A DNA stretch of 32,335 nucleotides from Candidatus Methanoplasma porotermitis (GTDB taxonomy: Archaea > Thermoplasmatota > Thermoplasmata > Methanomassiliicoccales > Methanomethylophilaceae): positions 1 through 32,335 of the forward strand of contig JAITOF010000011.1 in assembly GCA_031290095.1 (NCBI GenBank). Reading direction: 5' to 3'. This document shows positions 15,752 through 23,425 of the stretch, in pieces. A model generated the notes under the pieces. The model was given only the letters and a program-made list of their open reading frames with translations. It had not been told where the DNA came from and made no database searches. A program made the position numbers and the translations under genes. Position 1 is the first letter of the stretch; every line of letters begins with the position of its first letter.

Positions 15752-15819
15752 TTGAGTGGATTCATGGACATCGAGTAAAAATATTGAGTAAATCTGAGCA
15801 ATGATTGCGATCCACTCAA
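15752..15819. repeat. Inverted repeat TTGAGTGGAT / ATCCACTCAA
   Basis: Perfect 10-bp arms at 15752-15761 and 15810-15819 flank 48 bases. It lies about 90 bases after the Fic stop codon and could be a transcript-end structure or the scar of a mobile element. Confidence 0.7.
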
Positions 15820-16033
15820 TCAGATCAGTCAATGGACATAGGAAAAATCATGGACATGCTACGCATGTCGCCATCGTCGGGCACCCTCCAAACCACTATT
15901 ATGTTAACGGCAACTTTGACCGAAACGAGCCGATGCTCGGACTTCACGAACCCTCGTCTGCCGAGTAAAACGGCGCATTAACATCAGCCGTTGTTCAAGA
16001 AAGGAACAAAATCACATGAAACCGTGGTAAATG

Positions 16034-16074
16034 AATTATTGTAAAATTTTACATTGTATTTTTTTACAATAATT
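16034..16074. promoter_or_regulatory. 13-bp inverted repeat, probable operator of the ATPase gene
   Basis: Arms AATTATTGTAAAA (16034-16046) and TTTTACAATAATT (16062-16074) are perfect. A second palindrome GTAAAATTTTAC (16041-16052) overlaps the left arm. The set lies directly upstream of the TATA-like TTAAAATAT (16082-16090), which is about 25 bases before ATG 16111. Confidence 0.7.
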
Positions 16075-16110
16075 GAAAACATTAAAATATACGCTATGCG
16101 ATGGCTTTTC

Positions 16111-17478
16111 ATGGTCTTCATAGGGCGGAACAAGGAGTTGAAGGTCCTGAACGACCTGTACGCCGAAGACGGGTTCAAGACGTTCGCCATGTACGGCAGG
16201 AGGCGCGTGGGCAAAAGCTCCATACTGAGGAAGTTCTGCACCGGGAAGAAAAGCCTGTTCTTCGTTCCGGGGCCGTACAGCGAATCGATAAACCTGGAGC
16301 TGTTCAGGGACTGCATCCTTTCCTTGACGGGGACTCTTCCCCGCCCTTACGGCAACTTCATAGAGGCCTTCAAGGACATGGCCGAAGCTTGTGGGAACGA
16401 GAGGATAGTCGTCGTGATAGACGAGTACCCCTTCCTCGTGAAGTCGGCCCCGTATGTGTCGTCGCTGCTGCAGGCCTACATCGACCACGATCTGAAGGAA
16501 ACCAACATGCTCCTGATACTGTGCGGGTCGTCCATGCATGCGATGGCGAACGAGCTCTTGTCAGGAGACGCCCCCCTGTTCGGGCGCTTCGCCAACCGCC
16601 TCGAGGTCAAGCCGTTGTCCTATGGGGAGTGCGCGGAGTTCCATCCCGGGCTCTCCTTCGACGACAACCTGAGGATATACGGCGCGGTTGGAGGCATGCC
16701 CCTGTATCACACGATGCTCGGCGGCGACAACCACAGAGAAAACATAATGAAGAACTTCGTCGCCGCCGGCGCGGAGATGAGCGAGGAGGCGAGGAACGTC
16801 GTCCTGACGGAGCTCATGCCTGCAAAGACGTACGGATCCATCGTCTCCGCGATGAGCGGCGGCTCCACCCGAGTCAGCGTCATCGCCGACAAGGCGGGCG
16901 TGGACCCCCCGCTCTGCTCCAAGTGTCTGAACGACATGATCTTCCTGGGGCTTGTGAAGAAGAAGGTCCTGCTTGGCAACTCTAAGAAGACGCCCGCGTA
17001 CGTGCTCAGCGACAACCTCCTCAGATTCTACGGCAGGATCGTGGAGAGGTGCATGCCTCTAATCTCGTCAGGACGGAGCGAGGAGGCATGCGACCTGATT
17101 CTAGACATGTTCTCTACCCACATGGGGCTTGTTTTCGAGGACGCATGCGCAGAGTTCGTGGGAAGGCGGTTCCCCTGCGTCTCCGTGGGCACGTGGATAG
17201 GCTCCGACCCCAAGACGAAGACTGCGACGGACATCGACATCGCCGCAGAGGTCTTTGACGGAAGGGGGAACTATTGCCTGCTGGCAGAATGCAAGTACTC
17301 TGCGAGCAAGGTCGGGTTCGACGTTTTGAAGTCCCTCGAGTCGAGGGCGGAGTCGGTAGGCGGGTTCGACGACAAGAGGCTGGCCCTGTTCTCCCGGTCC
17401 GGGTTCGAGGAGAGGCTCGTCGAGCATGCGAAGAACAACGGCATACTTCTTTTCACATTGGACGACCTGTACGGCTGA
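16111..17478 (+). CDS. Archaeal AAA ATPase with C-terminal DUF234/PD-(D/E)XK-like domain
   Basis: The protein is 455 aa from ATG 16111; in-frame ATG 16096 is possible, but the TATA spacing favours 16111. The N-terminal P-loop domain starts FIGRNKELKVL and has Walker A GRRRVGKSS and Walker B IVVVIDEYPFL, then LCGSSMHAM as sensor. A winged-helix linker (RVSVIADKAGVDPPLCSKCLNDM) precedes a C-terminal domain with TATDIDIAAEVFDGRGNYCLLAECKYS. That D...ECK arrangement is typical of the PD-(D/E)XK nuclease fold. Such ATPases are abundant in archaea, and defence or element-maintenance roles have been proposed without clear proof. The inverted repeats upstream suggest tight control. Confidence 0.88.
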   Translation: MVFIGRNKELKVLNDLYAEDGFKTFAMYGRRRVGKSSILRKFCTGKKSLFFVPGPYSESINLELFRDCILSLTGTLPRPYGNFIEAFKDMAEACGNERIVVVIDEYPFLVKSAPYVSSLLQAYIDHDLKETNMLLILCGSSMHAMANELLSGDAPLFGRFANRLEVKPLSYGECAEFHPGLSFDDNLRIYGAVGGMPLYHTMLGGDNHRENIMKNFVAAGAEMSEEARNVVLTELMPAKTYGSIVSAMSGGSTRVSVIADKAGVDPPLCSKCLNDMIFLGLVKKKVLLGNSKKTPAYVLSDNLLRFYGRIVERCMPLISSGRSEEACDLILDMFSTHMGLVFEDACAEFVGRRFPCVSVGTWIGSDPKTKTATDIDIAAEVFDGRGNYCLLAECKYSASKVGFDVLKSLESRAESVGGFDDKRLALFSRSGFEERLVEHAKNNGILLFTLDDLYG

Positions 17479-17862
17479 CACAAGCATATTGTTTTCAGAT
17501 TTGGCAGAATGTCTGCCGAATCGACGGTCGTTGCACCCTCTTGGTCGACTCGGCTGTCGACATAGTGTATGACGTCGTGAAGGCCCTAGTGGATGCCGTC
17601 TGCGACGGATGTAAGATCAGGAACAGGCTGACGGAGTGCGGGATAGAGCTGGTGATCAACATGAGGTAGAGCGCATCCACGCCAACGGCCGCCTGCGCAA
17701 AGGCGAGAGGAACAGGATAGGAGCCGCCGAATGGAAGCGAAATCACGGGTACAGAGCCAGGTGGAGGGCGAACGTGCCCTCACCCTCCAAGCGGCCTCTA
17801 TAAGTCCGCGAGGCACGTTCGTCTTCCACCCGATTCCATAACCATGCTGAAACAGGATGGTT
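17479..17862. other. Region without a convincing gene
   Basis: Short ORFs occur on both strands (for example minus strand 17495-17746, 83 aa), but none shows a recognisable domain. The plus-strand reading frame at 17520-17669 (DSAVDIVYDVVKALVDAVCDG and onward) has protein-like composition but no start or family match, and could be a gene remnant. Confidence 0.5.
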
Positions 17863-18696
17863 TCAAATCGACGACGGAGGCACCCAGTCGTCGTTGTAAG
17901 TCATGGCATCGCCGAACACGACTTCATTTCCTAGGTCCAATGTCATCAGGTCGCGGGCCGCCACTGCACGCAGGCCCGTGCGCTCCTCCGCCAAGGCGGC
18001 CTCGGTCTCCGGGCCACGCTTGATCATCACGATGCCGAAATGGATCATGACTGTAAGCTCAGGCTTCACGACGGACATGAACTTCGCCGCGTCCTCCGTG
18101 CACAAGTGGTAGTGGATGCGGAGGTCCCACGGCGTCGTCACGGGGAGGATCAGAACCCTGGAGCCCCTGTACTGCACCGCGATCTCCGGGCTGAACGAGG
18201 TGTCGCTCACGTATGACACGACTCCTGCGTCGGTGTGGAACCTGAACCCGACGTTCGTGGGGTCGCTGTGCTCCGCACGGCAGACCTCCGTGCGCAGGCC
18301 GTCGATGTCCAGCACGTCGCCCGGCCTGAACACGCGCGTTCCCGAGACGATGCTCTGATGGTACCTGGAAACACATGGGCCGAGGCCACCCTCCCCGTCT
18401 ATGACAGTGGGGCTTCCGTAAAGGCACCCTCTTTTCTTCCATCCGCCGCATGTCATCCCTTCGAGGACGCATTCGGCGTCAGAATAGTGGTCTGGATGGG
18501 CGTGGGACACGATGACCGACGAGGTCCTTGCAGGGTCGTAATGTATCTTTCTCATCTGCACGAGGGCGCTCGGCCCCGGGTCCACATGTATGGTCCCGCC
18601 GGGGTGCTCCATCAGCATCCCTCCGGTGGAGCGGGCCTGGTACATTGTGGTGTGCCTCCCGCCGCCGGTCCCGAGGAACGTGATCTTGAATCCCAT
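17863..18696 (-). CDS. Metallo-beta-lactamase-fold hydrolase
   Basis: The protein is 277 aa. The family motif HAHPDH (SSVIVSHAHPDHYSDAECV) gives the metal-binding histidines and aspartate. Further ligands are likely in CRAEHSDPTN, VSYVSDTSF and VMIHFG. The N-terminus KITFLGTGGGRHTTMYQARSTGG, with its GTGGGR loop, resembles the PhnP and RNase Z-like branch that cleaves phosphodiesters, but the substrate cannot be named. It lies downstream of the DUF1638 gene on the same strand, with its own TATA box that predicts a leaderless mRNA starting at ATG 18696. It may therefore be linked to the corrinoid operon by function or only by position. Confidence 0.88.
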   Translation of the reverse strand: MGFKITFLGTGGGRHTTMYQARSTGGMLMEHPGGTIHVDPGPSALVQMRKIHYDPARTSSVIVSHAHPDHYSDAECVLEGMTCGGWKKRGCLYGSPTVIDGEGGLGPCVSRYHQSIVSGTRVFRPGDVLDIDGLRTEVCRAEHSDPTNVGFRFHTDAGVVSYVSDTSFSPEIAVQYRGSRVLILPVTTPWDLRIHYHLCTEDAAKFMSVVKPELTVMIHFGIVMIKRGPETEAALAEERTGLRAVAARDLMTLDLGNEVVFGDAMTYNDDWVPPSSI

Positions 18697-18716
18697 GCAC
18701 GCCTCATGCCGTTCAG

Positions 18717-18727
18717 GATATATCCAT
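18717..18727 (-). promoter_or_regulatory. TATA box of the metallo-hydrolase gene
   Basis: The reverse strand reads ATGGATATATCC around here. The centre is about 25 bases before ATG 18696, which predicts a leaderless transcript. Confidence 0.7.
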
Positions 18728-18735
18728 TTTTTGAA

Positions 18736-19356
18736 TCAATTCGAAGAGCCGGCGCCAAGCTTCTTCGCCCTGGCTACGGCCTCCTCTATCCTTTCCAGGC
18801 CGCATATGCAGCGCTCATGCCTGAGCTTCAGGGTCTTGGCGAAGTCTTCGGACTTGGCGTGGAACTCTTTCTCGCTCCCGATGCCGGGGTCTATGAAGAG
18901 GCACCTTTCGTAGGACCCGAACAACATGTCGAGGAAATAGGACGGGTCGTACCCCTCAACCGAGTCCAGATGGAACTCCCTGATAAGGCCGTTGACGCCT
19001 TCTTTCGCCCATCCAGGGGAGGAGAACCACGTCCCGGTGCAGCTGCGCTTCTCCTCTTCGTACCTTTCCGTCCCGAGGAGCGCCTCTATGCAGTCGGACC
19101 CCTCGAGCATCGCGGCAGGGACGTCGAGCTTGTCGGTTATCCCGCCCAGCGACATGCACGTGGCATATCCGAGGAGAACGGCGTCCACCTTGCCTTCGAG
19201 CGCGTTCACCTTCTCGATTATGACGGCCCTCATGTTCTCGGGAATTATGTGCAACGCGAACTCCAGGTATTCCCTGTGAACGAAGTCCGGGTCTTTCCCG
19301 GTGACGAACTCGATCTCGTTCTTCAGTATGTCGCATGCAACGATTCCAAGTCTCAT
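18736..19356 (-). CDS. DUF1638 domain protein
   Basis: The protein is 206 aa. The opening MRLGIVACDILKNEIE, the DAVLLGYATCMSLGG segment, the EGSDCIEALLGTERY segment and a late SYERCLFIDPG match the DUF1638 pattern as I know it. The protein has seven cysteines, several in the middle of conserved blocks, so metal or corrinoid-related chemistry is possible. Its start lies 9 bases after the stop of the HyuA-like gene, with a GGGGG ribosome-binding stretch overlapping that stop. DUF1638 genes are often found with corrinoid methyltransferases in methanogens and anaerobic bacteria; no reaction is assigned. Confidence 0.8.
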   Translation of the reverse strand: MRLGIVACDILKNEIEFVTGKDPDFVHREYLEFALHIIPENMRAVIIEKVNALEGKVDAVLLGYATCMSLGGITDKLDVPAAMLEGSDCIEALLGTERYEEEKRSCTGTWFSSPGWAKEGVNGLIREFHLDSVEGYDPSYFLDMLFGSYERCLFIDPGIGSEKEFHAKSEDFAKTLKLRHERCICGLERIEEAVARAKKLGAGSSN

Positions 19357-19365
19357 AATGCCCCC

Positions 19366-21369
19366 TCATGCCGCGGTGTGGAACTGCCGGGGCTTCCCGA
19401 CGGCGGTCAGGACGACCTCTATCTCAAGGAGGGCGTTCCCGGCGCCCAGGCCTCCGCCCACGTCATATCTCTTTTCTTTTATATCCGTCTTGACGTCCAC
19501 GTAGTCGGCCCCGGCTTTCCCCGCCTGTTCGACCACGAACGCACGGCCTTCCGTGTCCGCATACTCGAGAGCGGCGCTTATCGTGTCGAAATCCAGCTTG
19601 CCCAGAGCGGAGAACACGGTGCATGGCGGATTGTCGGACCCGGAGCCTCTGGGCCTTATCAAGAGTTCCAGCGTCTCGGCCACGCTCCCGGTTACAGCGC
19701 CTATCGCGTTGCCCACTTCCGAATGTTCTGGGAGCAGGAGCTCTGCACCGAATATCTCTGCCACTTGCGGGAAGTATGCCGCGACAGGGGCGCCGATGCC
19801 GATTATCGGCTTGTTGAGGCCGATCCGCACTCTGAAGTCCAGGCCGTCCTTCCTCGATATGGCTTTGTTCATGAGGTCCAAGCCCACGCTGTCGATCTCC
19901 AGTTTTCTTGTTTCTTCGAAGAACAGCTTTCTGAGAAGCTCCTGCGACAGCTTCTCGACGACCTTTTGCTTGGCCAAGGCTATGAACTCGACGGGAGGAA
20001 CTCCCAGCCTCTTTGCGGCATACGCCACTCCGAAGGACGAGGCTTCTGGGTCGTATTGGACGTACGAGCGCTCCGCATGGAGGAGGTCGGTGGGCGTGAG
20101 GCCGATGCGTTGGATCAGCCCGTTCTCTTCCATCTTCGCGACCGTAAAATCGAACGCATGTATGCCAAGGGCCGCGCTAGCCTCCCGTAGAGAAAAAGGC
20201 TCTTCGGACACAAGGTCCAGGAACCGCCTGTTGTCATCGGACAGGTTCTCCCCCCCGACGGTTTTTACTTTAACGAAGAATTCGGAATCCAGCACGACGT
20301 TGTCGATGCCCAGGCTTTCCGGGGTCTGTCGCGGGACGGTTTCGGAAACGGCTTTCAGCCGGTCTTTGAGGCGCGGCCATCTGCTTGCCGCGATGCACAA
20401 CGGGACGACGCGCGACGCGCTCAGCGTGAGCCTGCCGTTGTTGGCGACGATCCTGCTGTCCCCGCCTATCCCGGAGGTGGATATCTCGGCGGCAAGGACG
20501 CGCGTCCTCCTTCCGCCGATGACGGCGCCTTCCTTCTCGAGCCTAGGCTGTCCGTTGCGGAGGATCCCGATGTCAGTCGTGGTGCCTCCCATGTCCATCA
20601 CGATGGCATCCTCCTTTCCCGTGAGGCTCTTGGCGCCTATCATGCTCGCCGCAGGGCCCGAAAGGATGGTCTCGATGGGCCTGGACGAGGCAACCTCCTC
20701 CCCCATTATCGTCCCGTTCCCTTTGACTATGAGGAGCGGGGCCTTTATGTCGACGTCCCTCATCACCGCCTTCACGGATGTGATGAGCTCTTTTATTATG
20801 GGGATCAGACGGGCGTTCATTATCGAAGTGACGGCGCGCTCGTTGAATCCCAGGCTCGACGACAGCTCGTGCCCGCACACGACTGGCACGTCGAGGCGGT
20901 TTTCGACGATCTTCTTCACGCGCACCTCGTGGTCGGGATTTCTGACGCTGAGGTACGATGTGACGGCAACTCCGTCCACCCTGCCCACGAACGATTCGAC
21001 GGCGGCTTCGACTGCATCCTCGTCTAGAGGGGATGCCTCCTTTCCCTTGAGGTCATGGCCTCCGTCGACGAAGGCGTACGCATCGACGGGGATGGACCCG
21101 TCGAACTCGCGCCCCACGGAGACGAGGCCTACGCGGCAACCCTTCCCCTCGACCACGGAGTTGGTGGCGAGAGTGGACGAGAGGGACACCATCACCACAT
21201 CCTTGAACAGGCTTTTGTCGAAGTTCTTCACGGCGTTGCCTATCCCTATCGAGAGGTCGTCCCTCGTCGTGAGGGCCTTCGCTTTTCTGACGACCTTCCC
21301 GTTGGACAGGTCCATCAGCACGGCGTCAGTGTACGTTCCTCCGGTGTCGAATCCCAGCCCGATGCCCAT
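19366..21369 (-). CDS. Hydantoinase/oxoprolinase (HyuA-like) ASKHA-fold ATPase
   Basis: The protein is 667 aa from ATG 21369, with GGTGA 5-6 bases upstream; GTG 21378 would add three residues. The N-terminus GLGFDTGGTYTDAVLMD (D8 to D15) and a second phosphate motif VMDMGGTTTDIGIL (259-270) are the nucleotide-binding signatures of the ASKHA superfamily, and ETILSGPAASMIGA is typical of HyuA. Classical N-methylhydantoinase and oxoprolinase enzymes need a HyuB partner, which is absent here. It lies between a zinc-ribbon gene and DUF1638 in a corrinoid operon. Corrinoid reductive activators also use an ASKHA-like domain, so a role as ATP-driven activator is as plausible as amide-ring opening. 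Both are inference. Confidence 0.88.
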   Translation of the reverse strand: MGIGLGFDTGGTYTDAVLMDLSNGKVVRKAKALTTRDDLSIGIGNAVKNFDKSLFKDVVMVSLSSTLATNSVVEGKGCRVGLVSVGREFDGSIPVDAYAFVDGGHDLKGKEASPLDEDAVEAAVESFVGRVDGVAVTSYLSVRNPDHEVRVKKIVENRLDVPVVCGHELSSSLGFNERAVTSIMNARLIPIIKELITSVKAVMRDVDIKAPLLIVKGNGTIMGEEVASSRPIETILSGPAASMIGAKSLTGKEDAIVMDMGGTTTDIGILRNGQPRLEKEGAVIGGRRTRVLAAEISTSGIGGDSRIVANNGRLTLSASRVVPLCIAASRWPRLKDRLKAVSETVPRQTPESLGIDNVVLDSEFFVKVKTVGGENLSDDNRRFLDLVSEEPFSLREASAALGIHAFDFTVAKMEENGLIQRIGLTPTDLLHAERSYVQYDPEASSFGVAYAAKRLGVPPVEFIALAKQKVVEKLSQELLRKLFFEETRKLEIDSVGLDLMNKAISRKDGLDFRVRIGLNKPIIGIGAPVAAYFPQVAEIFGAELLLPEHSEVGNAIGAVTGSVAETLELLIRPRGSGSDNPPCTVFSALGKLDFDTISAALEYADTEGRAFVVEQAGKAGADYVDVKTDIKEKRYDVGGGLGAGNALLEIEVVLTAVGKPRQFHTAA

Positions 21370-21374
21370 TCGTA

Positions 21375-21689
21375 TCACCTGTTGTGCTCGAGCCCCATGT
21401 CATGGTTGTATTCGTTGACGACGTTGCAGATGTGGTCCGCAATCGTCCTCTCCTGCACATTCCCATGGACATGGCCAAGATCTTGGATCGGGAACTCGGC
21501 GTCGCATTTGTCGCACCTGACTTTGGGACAGCCGCGGCTTGCCTCGGAACATCCCCTGCAGGCGAACGCCCTGGCATACACCAGAGAGAACATGAACCCG
21601 CAATGAGGGCAGGCGTACTTCTTGACTGAAGCCGTGGTCTCGTAAGAGAAGCCGCTGTTCTTCATAGCATCATAGAACGCGTTGCTCAT
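21375..21689 (-). CDS. Seven-cysteine zinc-ribbon protein of the corrinoid operon
   Basis: The protein is 104 aa, with AGGAAGGGG just before ATG 21689. The core reads CPHCGFMFSL, ARAFACRGC, GCPKVRCDKCDAEFPI, with the same seven-Cys spacing as the protein at 8268-8609. The C-terminus (HICNVVNEYNHDMG) ends in a short helix with Cys and His. Its TGA is followed one base later by the extended frame of the HyuA-like gene, so they are translationally close. As a small cytosolic zinc protein inside the operon it could be an adaptor or metal-delivery subunit; there is no direct evidence. Confidence 0.75.
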   Translation of the reverse strand: MSNAFYDAMKNSGFSYETTASVKKYACPHCGFMFSLVYARAFACRGCSEASRGCPKVRCDKCDAEFPIQDLGHVHGNVQERTIADHICNVVNEYNHDMGLEHNR

Positions 21690-21698
21690 TCCCCTTCC

Positions 21699-22787
21699 TC
21701 AGTACTGTATCGACCCTTCTTTCTTCACGACATCGACCACGGCTCCGATGTTCTCCAGCCTCGTGGCCACGTCAGGAGGTATCTCGCATCCGCTCGCGAT
21801 GCAGTATCTGGATTTGAGCCCGCGCTTGCAAAGGGCGGTCTTGACTTCCTGGGTCACTTCGGACGTCGCCTTCCTTATCTGCGCCTCGGTGCCGCTGAGG
21901 AACAGCTGTGGATCTATGTTCCCGCCGATCAGAGCGTCGTCAGCGTATCCGTCCGCGATGACTTTGGACGCAGACGGGGAGTCAGGGTTGAACGGATAGT
22001 ACGCCATGGAGTAGATCGCAGGCTTGTACTCCTTGATCTGAGTGTCCAGATGGGGCATGTCTGCGCAGTTGTGGATGCAGACTGCGAGGCCTTTGTCGCG
22101 CGTCAGCTTGTTCAGCTTATGGGCGTATTGCGCCTCGAACTCGTGGTATTCCGCGTCCCCCAGGCAAGAATAGTTGCCCCAGAGGTAGTCCCAGCAAAGC
22201 CCTGCGGCCCCCGTTTCGGCAAAGCCTTCGACGAGACGGGAGTCGTACTCGGTCAGGGTCTCGAGGGCGCCGTGCACGGCGCTCGGGTTGAGGGCGAGGT
22301 CTAGGAACAGCCTCTCTGCGCCCGCGCTCTGAGAAAGAGCGAGCAGAGGCCCCTCTACGAACCCGGCGGTTATCACGTCGTTCTTCAGAGCCTGCGCGAA
22401 CAGCTTCGTCCCTTCCAGAAGGACGGCGGACCTCCCTTTGGTTATGTCCGGGACTTCAAGCTTCTCGTAGTCCTCGGGGTCATGGATTATGTGCTTGTCG
22501 ACGAAGGGCGTGTTCTCCTGGTCGAACCTCACGTGCGCGCCAAGGTCCCCGGCCATGACCGAGAGGTCCATCAGGCCGATCGCGAAGTCGAAGTCGTATT
22601 TCTTCTGGCCTTCTATGAAGGACTGGGCGTACAGCTTGGGGTCGTGCGCCCACTCCCTGTAGGTGACGCCTCCGTTGACAAGCCTTCTGTTGACGCCCAT
22701 CGCGAGAGGATACGTCGTCAGCCTGTCGACAGGCTCGTTCTGAAGGGCCGCAAGGCCTCTCTCGATGTGCGTGAGCGGCTTCGTCAT
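21699..22787 (-). CDS. UroD-family corrinoid methyltransferase (MtaA/MtbA/CmuA-like)
   Basis: The protein is 362 aa from ATG 22787, preceded by AGGAGGTG inside the end of the corrinoid gene (TGATG overlap). The UroD fold is evident from NEPVDRLTTYPLAMG, PDITKGRS and a GGNIDPQLFLSG strand. The zinc site expected for MtaA and MtbA, HxC plus a distant Cys, is present as H239-N-C241 and C334 in CIASGCEIPP. In methanogens this family moves the methyl group from a corrinoid protein to coenzyme M; other branches (CmuA, MtsA and O-demethylases) act directly on methylated substrates. With no other methyltransferase in the operon, either role is possible. True uroporphyrinogen decarboxylase is unlikely because it lacks this zinc site. 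Confidence 0.88.
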   Translation of the reverse strand: MTKPLTHIERGLAALQNEPVDRLTTYPLAMGVNRRLVNGGVTYREWAHDPKLYAQSFIEGQKKYDFDFAIGLMDLSVMAGDLGAHVRFDQENTPFVDKHIIHDPEDYEKLEVPDITKGRSAVLLEGTKLFAQALKNDVITAGFVEGPLLALSQSAGAERLFLDLALNPSAVHGALETLTEYDSRLVEGFAETGAAGLCWDYLWGNYSCLGDAEYHEFEAQYAHKLNKLTRDKGLAVCIHNCADMPHLDTQIKEYKPAIYSMAYYPFNPDSPSASKVIADGYADDALIGGNIDPQLFLSGTEAQIRKATSEVTQEVKTALCKRGLKSRYCIASGCEIPPDVATRLENIGAVVDVVKKEGSIQY

Positions 22788-23425
22788 CACAGCACCTCCT
22801 TGAGCCACGCGACGTGGTGTATCGCGTCGTTGTCCTTGTGGTCCGCGCCGATCTCGTCGGAGAACGTTTGGGATACTGGCGCGCCGCCTACCGCGACGAG
22901 GACCTTCGAGCGGTATCCGCTCTCTTTGAGGCCGTCCACGGCGTCTCTTATCGAAAGCATCGTGGGCGTCATCAGGGTGCTGAGGGCCAGCACGTCCGGC
23001 TTCTTGGACTCGGTCGCCGCCAGCACTTCCTCCGTCGGGACGTCCCTGCCGAGGTCGATGACCTGATACCCTCCCGCGATGATCAGGGTTTTTAGGATGT
23101 TCTTCCCGATGTCGTGGACGTCGCCTTCTACGACCGCCACCGCCACCGTCTTCTTGGCGACGGACTCGCCCTTGGGTATCGCGGGGAGGAGGACGTCGAG
23201 CCCCGCGTACAGCGCCTGCGACGATATCAGCACCTGAGGCAGGTATGCCTGGTGTTGCGCGAACCTGTCGCCCACGATCGCCATCCCTCTCACGAGGCCG
23301 TCGTTGATGGCCTCAATAGGCCTGACGCCGTTCTTCAGCGCCTCTTCGGAGCCCTCTTTGGCGACGGCGGGCTTCCCGTTAACCACCGCGTCGCTTATTT
23401 TTTTTAAAATCTCTTCCTTGCTCAT
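22787..23425 (-). CDS. Methyltransferase corrinoid (cobalamin-binding) protein
   Basis: The protein is 212 aa. The N-terminal four-helix cap is at residues 1-85 and the cobalamin-binding Rossmann domain follows. VEGDVHDIGKN holds the DxHxxG signature, with H104 as the lower cobalt ligand; STLMTP and VAVGGAPVS complete the cofactor pocket. It belongs to the MtaC/MtbC/MttC/MtmC group, and the exact subgroup cannot be told by eye. A GGTGA ribosome-binding site lies 7 bases before ATG 23425. It is first in the operon and would carry the methyl group between the substrate and the UroD-type protein. Confidence 0.93.
   Translation of the reverse strand: MSKEEILKKISDAVVNGKPAVAKEGSEEALKNGVRPIEAINDGLVRGMAIVGDRFAQHQAYLPQVLISSQALYAGLDVLLPAIPKGESVAKKTVAVAVVEGDVHDIGKNILKTLIIAGGYQVIDLGRDVPTEEVLAATESKKPDVLALSTLMTPTMLSIRDAVDGLKESGYRSKVLVAVGGAPVSQTFSDEIGADHKDNDAIHHVAWLKEVL

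Larger units (their letters stand above)
15665..16110. other. Non-coding region between Fic and the ATPase gene
   Basis: No coding gene is supported. It is more AT-rich than its surroundings. It holds a 10-bp inverted repeat at 15752-15761/15810-15819, a 7-bp hairpin GACATGC-TAC-GCATGTC at 15853-15869, and a 13-bp inverted repeat plus TATA box just before the ATPase start. Confidence 0.6.

Noticed and set aside
15665-16110. CRISPR array
   Set aside because: The inverted repeats here are not regularly spaced direct repeats, and no repeat-spacer pattern was seen anywhere in the window.
17495-17746. 83-aa minus-strand ORF in the gap after the ATPase
   Set aside because: No domain, no clear promoter or ribosome-binding site, and overlapping alternative ORFs of equal quality.
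18235-20190. 651-aa plus-strand ORF
   Set aside because: It lies antisense to the metallo-hydrolase, DUF1638 and HyuA-like genes, whose domains are clear. It shows no domain of its own and is a by-product of GC-rich codon use.
19553-21418. 621-aa plus-strand ORF
   Set aside because: Antisense shadow of the HyuA-like gene, rich in Ser and Thr without recognisable motifs.
17863-23425. Pyrrolysine (in-frame TAG) methylamine methyltransferase
   Set aside because: No MtmB, MtbB or MttB-like sequence and no gene interrupted by an in-frame TAG was seen; all operon genes are open to normal stops.
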